Shown: piece after piece, positions 58,934-64,000 of the stretch
Layout: the number at the start of each line of letters is the position of its first letter
Position numbering within the stretch: position 1 is the stretch's first letter
Source: Nocardia sp. NBC_01329
Lineage (GTDB): Bacteria > Actinomycetota > Actinomycetes > Mycobacteriales > Mycobacteriaceae
NCBI RefSeq assembly: GCF_035956715.1
Contig: NZ_CP108381.1
Location: forward strand, 3,534,001-3,598,000
DNA length: 64,000 nucleotides
Direction: 5' to 3'
Notes under the pieces: generated by a model
Databases searched by the model: none
Seen by the model: the letters and a program-made list of their open reading frames with translations, nothing else
What the model was told of the DNA's origin: nothing
Program-made: the position numbers and the translations under genes

Positions 58934-59932
58934 TATCGCCCTGCGTTTCGGCGAATCGGGCAGCCTCGAGAAAGCGCACCGCGTGGTCGACGATCTGCTC
59001 GATCTCGAGTCCCCGCACGCGAGCCGCGGCGGCGGAGGCCTTGGCCGCCGAGACGGCCCGGCACGATTCCGGCGAACCGTCCACCGGTGCCGACAGGGCT
59101 TCGGACACCAGCCTGCGCGCGATGGTGAGTTCCACGAACATATCGGCGCAGGCGTGTTTGACCGCTTGGAAGGATCCGATCGGCCGGCCGAACTGCGCAC
59201 GGACTCCGGCGTATTCGACCGTCGCGTCCAGCATTGCCGCACCGACTCCCAGACTGTCGCAGGCCGACGCCAGCGCGGCCCGGTCGTAGAGCGCACGCGA
59301 GCCACGGTCGCCGCCGGCCAGGAATGGTCGGACCTCGTCCGGAGCCAGAGCGACCTCGCGTGCGGTGATCCGGCCCAGCGACCGGGTCTCGTCCACCACC
59401 GCTCGGTCGTCGATCCGCAGCCCGGGCGCACCGGACGATACGACAGCGACCTGCACGGTCCCGTCCGGAGCACGCGCGGGAACGAGCAGTGTGGTCGCCA
59501 CCGGAGCGTCGGGGACGAAATCGGCGGTTCCGGATAATTCGTACCCTCGGTGGTTTGGGTCAGACGGAATGTGGGTACTATGCCTCCGGTGCCGGCACAA
59601 GCCGTTTCGCCGCCGGCCGCCGGCACCATATTTCCTCTCAGCACCGCGATCGGTATCGCGATGCCCGTGACGGTTTCGCGCAGCACCGCGTCCCGGTGGG
59701 TATTCGGCTCGAGCAGCGTCAGCGCGCCGATACCCGCCGAGGCGACACTCGGATACGCGGTGCGCGCGACCGCACGGCCGACCTCCTCCAGCAGGATGCC
59801 GGCCGCTGTGCCACCGTATCCCTCCGGCACCTCGAGACCTGGCCGGCCCGCTCGCACCAGGACCGGCCAGTCGATATGTTCTGCGGCTCCGGCTCTGCCG
59901 AGCAATTCACGGGCCACGGTTCGCCTCAACAA
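58881..59932 (-). pseudogene. Frameshifted acyl-CoA dehydrogenase
   Basis: The N-terminal part in one frame (GLEVPEGYGGTAAGILLEEV, GAETACAG-like GGETACAGTGG) continues in another frame from about 59545 (YELSGTADFVPDAP, YAGVRAQFGRPIGSFQAVKH). The flavin-binding middle is intact on both sides of the shift. The C-terminal QLHGGIGYTW-type block is missing, and the very N-terminus is lost at the junction with the neighbouring fragment. It is a decayed gene unless the shift is a sequencing error. Confidence 0.8.
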
Positions 59933-60518
59933 TCGCTGGAATCTCGCCTGGGGTTCGGGCCCGCACTCCTGTCTCGCGCAGTCGCCGACGATGCTGATTG
60001 CGGCCCGCGTCGAAGGTGACCTCCGCGAGGTGCAGCACTGGATCGAACGCGGCCGTCCGCCGAGTGGTCACGGCATGTGCGGGTACGACGAAGACACCGG
60101 CCTCGGTGATCACGGCCAGACGATCGCAACGATCACCGTCCAGCACCGGCGCCGCGGTGCCGCTCAACAACCAGCCGTCGCCGTCCCGGGTGGCGGTCAC
60201 CCCCTCGAACACCGCGGCTCCCGTCCCGTGGGGGACGCCGGAACCCGCTGCCAGCGGCGCGAACTGGGTCATCGTGGCCAGATAGGAGGTCGGGTCGGTC
60301 GCCCGGCCCAAACCCTCCAGCACGATGGCGAGTTCCACTGTTTCGGACGGTTCGACGAGTTCGGTCCACCCGAGTTCGACATAGGTCTTCCAGAGCCTGC
60401 CCGGGTCCGCGCCGGCGTCCACGATCTCCCGGATCACCGCCGCCGGAAACTCTTTGGCGGTGACTTCCCGGACCGTATCGCGCAGCAGCCGTTGATCGGC
60501 ATCGAACTCGAAGAGCAT
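59907..60518 (-). pseudogene. Truncated acyl-CoA dehydrogenase (5' half)
   Basis: From ATG 60518 (GGAGGCAGCC upstream) the frame reads MLFEFDADQRLLRDTVREVT, ELVEPSETVELAIVLEGLGR and ends with VFVVPAHAVTT and VTFDAG. The last 25 residues (GRNQHRRRLRETG) are out of family and the C-terminal helical domain of about 150 residues is gone. A deletion has fused it to the following dehydrogenase. The promoter and operator upstream look intact. Confidence 0.8.
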
Positions 60519-60556
60519 CCGGGCTGCCTCCTGTGGCGGGGTGGCGTTATGTTCAG

Positions 60557-60571
60557 GAGAATAGCATTCTC
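60557..60571. promoter_or_regulatory. TetR operator, copy 1: GAGAAT-AGC-ATTCTC
   Basis: A perfect 15-bp palindrome between the dehydrogenase and the TetR gene, 39 bases upstream of ATG 60518. The same half-sites with the same spacing recur at 61361-61375. The two define the probable target of the TetR at 60702. Confidence 0.65.
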
Positions 60572-60701
60572 TTGAGGTGAAATTAAGAGTCTCTCCAAGG
60601 GAGCGAGAATGGGACGTGCCTGCCCGGACATGGTACGTTCTCCGGTACAGTGCATTCATGTTCTCCACAGATGGGATCAATGGGATCGGGCGGGCCGACC
60701 G

Positions 60702-61358
60702 GTGACCAGCCCGAGCGAAGAACCGGCCTGGAAGCGGCGTGCCGTCGAGCGCTCGATCCGCACCGCGAAGCTACGCGCCGAACAGCGGGTCCAGCGCTTC
60801 CTCGATGCCGCCCAGGCGATCATCACCGAAAAGGGCACCACCGATTTCACGGTCCAGGAGGTCGTGGATCGGTCCAAACAGTCGCTGCGCAGCTTCTACC
60901 TGCAGTTCGACGGTAAGCACGAGCTGCTGCTGGCACTGTTCGAGGATTCTCTGAGCCGGACCGCCGAACAGATCCGGGCGGCCGCGGCAGGCAAGGACAA
61001 CGCCCTGGAACGGCTGCAACTGGCCGTGGAACTCCTCTACGAACTGTGCCGCCCGGATCCGACCGCGCAGCGTCCGCTGTTCACCGACTTCGCACCGCAA
61101 CTGCTGGTCAGCCATCCGGCACAGGTGAAGGTCGCACACACGCCGCTGCTGACACTGTTCACGGAACTGATGGACGACGCCGATGAGGCCGGACTGCTGC
61201 GCACCGAGGTCAATCCGCGCCGGGTGGCAGCCATAGTGATGCAGACGGTCATGTTCACCGCACAGTCCAACGGTGGCATCGACGACGAGACCGCGTATCC
61301 CATCTCGGCCGAGGAGATCTGGGACTTCTGCGCCCGGGGCTTCGCCCACGCCGACTAG
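60702..61358 (+). CDS. TetR-family regulator of the decayed catabolic locus
   Basis: 218 residues. The HTH is ITEKGTTDFTVQEVVDRSKQ, then SLRSFYLQFDGKHELLL. GTG 60702 is chosen; the open frame runs back to 60609. It appears fully intact, unlike the metabolic genes around it. It would bind GAGAA-N5-TTCTC sites, in the manner of KstR-type lipid catabolism repressors. Confidence 0.88.
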   Translation: MTSPSEEPAWKRRAVERSIRTAKLRAEQRVQRFLDAAQAIITEKGTTDFTVQEVVDRSKQSLRSFYLQFDGKHELLLALFEDSLSRTAEQIRAAAAGKDNALERLQLAVELLYELCRPDPTAQRPLFTDFAPQLLVSHPAQVKVAHTPLLTLFTELMDDADEAGLLRTEVNPRRVAAIVMQTVMFTAQSNGGIDDETAYPISAEEIWDFCARGFAHAD

Positions 61359-61360
61359 TC

Positions 61361-61375
61361 GAGAATAACGTTCTC
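61361..61375. promoter_or_regulatory. TetR operator, copy 2: GAGAATAACGTTCTC
   Basis: GAGAA-N5-TTCTC lies 31 bases upstream of the thioesterase fragment and only 2 bases after the TetR stop. It repeats the half-sites at 60557-60571. Confidence 0.6.
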
Positions 61376-61406
61376 AAATCCAGAGATACAGACTTACACT
61401 TGCTGT

Positions 61407-61697
61407 ATGCCCGACCTCTGGACCGACCTTCTCGCCTGCATGGACCTCGGTCTGCGGCCCATCGCGCCGCAGACCGGCGACAAGACTGCGCCCGACCCCG
61501 ATCCGCAGGCCACGCTGTCGGTATTCGAAGGCCCCAATCAGCAACTGGAATACCACCGGCTCTTCGGCGGCCAACTGCTGGCACAGTTCCTGCGCGCCGC
61601 CGCTTTCGCCTGCCCGGACAAGACGGTCACGATCAGTTGTGCCGCGGAGGGGCCGGCCGGCCCGATCGGCCTTTACCGGCCGGGCATTTCGCGTTGA
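61407..61697 (+). pseudogene. Truncated acyl-CoA thioesterase II (TesB-like)
   Basis: From ATG 61407 the first 75 residues fit TesB-type hotdog thioesterases: TLSVFEGPNQQLEYHRLFGG and QLLAQFLRAAAFACPDKTV. After that the sequence loses the family pattern and stops at 61697, leaving less than a third of the usual 280 residues. The 3' end overlaps the opposite kinase-like gene, whose insertion or a deletion probably caused the break. Confidence 0.8.
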
Positions 61698-62676
61698 TGT
61701 CGCCGCCGAACAATTTCCAGTAGAAGGTGTTCATCTTCGCGGCGGCCGGTGCGTGCCGTGTCAGGATCGCGGCTACGACCGACGACACGTCCTCTGGGAT
61801 GTGACCAGCGGCGCACTGAAGTACGTAGTCGTTGCGGGCGGTGGAGCCGATGCTGGTCGGTGTCGGTATCCCGCAGACGTCGGTTACCAGCCAGTTGACC
61901 AGTCGCATGGCGGCGTAGTCGGCGTCATGGGTGGCGTGGCGTTCGACGAAGTCGCGCTCGGCAGGCGACAGGTCGAAATGCGGCGAGGTAGCCAGCCCGA
62001 AGTCGCTGAGATAGATCCGTTCCCCGTCACTGCGCATGTTGCCGAAGTGTCCGTCCATATGCAGCAGCTCCCGATCGTCCAGGAACCCTACAATCTCTGA
62101 GAGCTGCCGCTCGACCGCGGCGGCCTTGCCGACCGGGTTCTCACGCAACCAGTCCACGATCGGGTGCGGGATATATTCGCAGAACAGCACGAGGCTGGAC
62201 GGTGCGGCGGCCAGCGCTTCGAGACGGTTCCGCACCGCTCGGCAGCCGCCCTGGGCGGCAACCACCGTATCGATGTCGGCGTGTTCAGCTGCGACCGGCG
62301 ACCTGCCGGGCAGAACCCGCCAGTGGTAGAGCATCGGGAAGGCCTGTGTCTCGCCGGCCAGAACACCACCGGTGACGATGATGTTCGCGGCCAGCTCGCG
62401 CCATGCGTTGAAGCTCGGGCCGCCGGTGCCGTACTGGCAGAACACCGGCAGGTCGAACAGATTCGCGGTGGAGCCCGGGTGGGCGAGTTCTCGATCGGTC
62501 AGCGGGATGCGTTTGGCGAACACCGGTACGCCGTCGACGCCGAGGACTGCCGAGCCGCCGCCCACTCCCACGCTGTTGGACCGACCCGTGGCCGTGAGTT
62601 CGGCGAGCTCGAGGTCGCTGCGGGAGGCCAGGAAAGCCGAGAGTCTCTGATAGCGGTCGCTCCTGGCGGCTGTCAT
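61633..62676 (-). CDS. Protein-kinase-like fold protein
   Basis: 347 residues. The catalytic loop HMDGHFGNM (HxDxxxxN) and the metal-binding DFG in IYLSDFGLATS are present; the N-lobe glycine-rich region is GVGGGSAVL with the lysine in VFAKRI. No transmembrane or PASTA region is seen. Related kinase-like proteins are usually annotated as unknown phosphotransferases. The last 15-20 residues (CPAGKGRSGRPAPPRHN) run over the thioesterase remnant and may be junction sequence. It interrupts an otherwise catabolic locus. Confidence 0.75.
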   Translation of the reverse strand: MTAARSDRYQRLSAFLASRSDLELAELTATGRSNSVGVGGGSAVLGVDGVPVFAKRIPLTDRELAHPGSTANLFDLPVFCQYGTGGPSFNAWRELAANIIVTGGVLAGETQAFPMLYHWRVLPGRSPVAAEHADIDTVVAAQGGCRAVRNRLEALAAAPSSLVLFCEYIPHPIVDWLRENPVGKAAAVERQLSEIVGFLDDRELLHMDGHFGNMRSDGERIYLSDFGLATSPHFDLSPAERDFVERHATHDADYAAMRLVNWLVTDVCGIPTPTSIGSTARNDYVLQCAAGHIPEDVSSVVAAILTRHAPAAAKMNTFYWKLFGGDINAKCPAGKGRSGRPAPPRHN

Positions 62677-62711
62677 CGCACGATTCTGCCACTGATCGGG
62701 TAGTCGACCGC

Positions 62712-63250
62712 TTATGGCCGAACGGCCCAGCGATCATGGTTGCACGAGCGCCGGCCACAGACGAGTACGGCCGGACCTCCGTCGCCGGTCATCGCCGGCC
62801 GCCCGCGCCGATATCGGGACCGGCGAGCCGATCGCTCCCCGGGCCGCACCGGTGTTGGACCGCAGCTGCCGGCGCCCTCACCACCCGGCCGCATCAGTTG
62901 GTCCACAGCCGAATAGGGATCGCACGCGCCCGCCGCCACCGCGGCGGCGAGGGTGTCGAGCACCGGATGGGCGCGCAGCCGCTGTAGGCCAGTGACAGGA
63001 TCTGCGCCCGGGCCCGGGCAGCGCGCCGGGGTGGGGTGTCGGCGCGGTGGTGGGCGTCGACGGCGTCGACCAGTTCGGGGATACCGGTGCCGTTCGCCGC
63101 GACAGCCGTGAGTATCGGAGCATCGGATTCGGCGCGTAGTTCGCGAACCGTCTGCTCGGCGCCGTCGCGGTCGGCCTTGTTGACCACCAGCAGATCGGCC
63201 ACCTCGAGCAGTCCCGCTTTCGCGGCTTGCACGGCGTCCCGGCCGGCTGG
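62712..63250 (-). pseudogene. C-terminal remnant of a MeaB/ArgK-like GTPase
   Basis: Reading leftwards, DAVQAAKAGLLEVADLLVVN, then KADRDGAEQTVRELRAES and GIPELVDAVDAH match the second half of MeaB, the chaperone of methylmalonyl-CoA mutase (NKAD is the G4 motif). Near 62985 the frame shifts; the end, HPVLDTLAAAVAAGACDPYS and AVDQL, is in another frame. The N-terminal half with the P-loop is absent, cut at about 63250 where short-chain dehydrogenase sequence begins. Confidence 0.8.
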
Positions 63251-63269
63251 TGGGCAAGGACGGCACCCC

Positions 63270-63736
63270 CGCTGGCATTGGACGGGTCCCGCACCACCAT
63301 CGAGTTCTATCTGATCGCCGTGTTCAACGTGATGCGGCTGTCCGCTGCGGCCATCGCGGCATCCGAGCCTACCGAGGAGGGGTCGCGCGGCGTGATCGTC
63401 GACACCGCGTCGGTCGCCGGATACGAGGGCCAGATCGGCCAGCTCCCCTACTCCGCGGCCAAAGGCGGCGTGATCGGCATGACCCTGGTGGCCGCCCGCG
63501 ACCTTTCCCCGCTCGGTATCCGGGTGGTCACCATCGCCCCGGGCACGTTCAACACCCCCGCCTACGGCAAGGCGGCCGACCAGCTCGAACAATACTGGTC
63601 CCCGCAGATCCCGTTCCCGAAGCGGATGGGGCGCTCACCGGAGTACGGACAGCTGGTCCAGTCGATCGTGGAGAACGACTACCTCAACGGCGAGGTCATC
63701 CACCTCGACGGTGCACTGCGCTTCCCGCCGAAGTGA
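63270..63736 (+). pseudogene. C-terminal half of a short-chain dehydrogenase
   Basis: From about 63290 the frame reads [35 protein letters not shown] (Ser) and [14 protein letters not shown] (catalytic Tyr and Lys), to DGALRFPPK. It resembles 3-hydroxyacyl-CoA dehydrogenase type 2 enzymes. The Rossmann N-terminus (about 100 residues) is lost at the junction with the MeaB fragment. Its stop overlaps the next start as GTGA, so the two were once an operon. Confidence 0.8.
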
Positions 63737-64000
63737 GCGCATCCGCAGGCCCCGCCCAGGAGCCCGGCGCCGGGGCGACCGGACCGGGCGCCGGGCGCAA
63801 CCCTTCCGGGCTCGGTCGATCGCTGGCCCGGTCGATCGCTGGCGGGAAAGGTCGCCTTCGTCGCCGGGGCCAGCCGCGGTATCGGCGCCGCCATCGCGGC
63901 GAGCCCGGCCGCGGCGGGTGCGGCTGTCGCGGTGGCGGCACGCTCCGAGGACACCGGCGGGTTCCGGGCACGATCCACGAGGTGGTCGACCGGATCAGCA
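63733..64000 (+). pseudogene. Frameshifted short-chain dehydrogenase, cut by the window end
   Basis: GTG 63733 opens a frame that loses the SDR match at a 16-bp tandem duplication. The Rossmann part (LAGKVAFVAGASRGIGAAIA, AAVAVAARSEDT) follows in the next frame. Near 63957 one base is missing and VPGTIHEVVDRIS returns in the original frame. The gene continues beyond the window. Confidence 0.7.
63813..63844 (+). repeat. 16-bp tandem duplication
   Basis: CGGTCGATCGCTGGC occurs at 63813-63827 and again at 63829-63843, a period of 16 bp. It falls in the N-terminal codons of the short-chain dehydrogenase and shifts the frame by one base. Confidence 0.75.

Noticed and set aside
1..64000. CRISPR arrays, tRNA or rRNA genes
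   Set aside because: No regularly spaced direct repeats, cloverleaf-like segments or rRNA core sequences were seen.

Overview
The window comes from a high-GC actinobacterium, most likely Nocardia or a close relative in the Mycobacteriales. The signs are GC-rich third positions, frequent GTG starts, four-base ATGA/GTGA gene overlaps, an MmpS-like protein, an AztABCD-type zinc uptake locus, an XRE/DUF397 pair, paired ECF sigma/YCII modules, and many TetR and acyl-CoA metabolism genes. All calls are from reading the sequence; no database search was run. I saw no rRNA, tRNA, CRISPR array or intact insertion sequence.

Layout. 1-3.8 kb: envelope-type cluster with a cut-off family 2 glycosyltransferase, a polytopic GT-C-like membrane protein, a sensor kinase and an NAD-dependent epimerase. 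Its divergent control region carries a 20-base motif that recurs at 12.1 kb upstream of a sulfite-oxidase-like molybdoprotein, which suggests a shared regulon. 4-16.4 kb: quinone reductase, ArsR/SRPBCC pair, ankyrin protein, FBP-type EF-G-binding protein, Baeyer-Villiger-type monooxygenase, AFG1/ZapE ATPase, the molybdoprotein operon, a NERD-domain protein, an MmpS-like protein and EF-G2. 16.5-20.2 kb: a less GC-rich accessory island with a possible nuclease-toxin/immunity pair, small unknown genes, a 126-bp element bounded by 17-bp inverted repeats, and an XRE/DUF397 pair. 20.2-27.6 kb: acyltransferase, ECF sigma/YCII module plus a decayed copy of its gene junction, antiporter, and an acyl-CoA dehydrogenase/phosphotransferase/DUF6285 operon.

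27.8-32.7 kb: zinc uptake locus aztA<>aztB-C-D around one Zur-type operator. The permease is fused in frame to a histidine-rich lipoprotein-like domain. 33-36.6 kb: pentapeptide-repeat protein, a class A beta-lactamase homologue that has lost its catalytic Ser and Lys, and, divergently, a LysR regulator overlapping an intact-looking beta-lactamase. 37-40 kb: a second ECF sigma/YCII module with two divergent promoters of the same architecture. 40-54.6 kb: assorted genes including an erythromycin-esterase-like enzyme beside a double-MerR regulator, a secreted GH1 enzyme, methyltransferase and phosphotransferase genes, and an MFS exporter, with thiolase, 3-hydroxyisobutyrate-dehydrogenase-like and ABATE-type gene fragments between them. 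55-58.9 kb: SulP/MerR pair and a TetR/hydrolase pair with a strong palindromic operator.

58.9-64 kb is a decaying acyl-CoA catabolic locus: two acyl-CoA dehydrogenases, a thioesterase, a MeaB-like GTPase and two short-chain dehydrogenases are truncated or frameshifted, while the TetR regulator and both copies of its probable operator survive. A kinase-like gene sits inside the broken region. The most interesting items are the active-site-less beta-lactamase, the permease-lipoprotein fusion, the sigma-factor promoters with the relic module, and the decayed locus with conserved operators.
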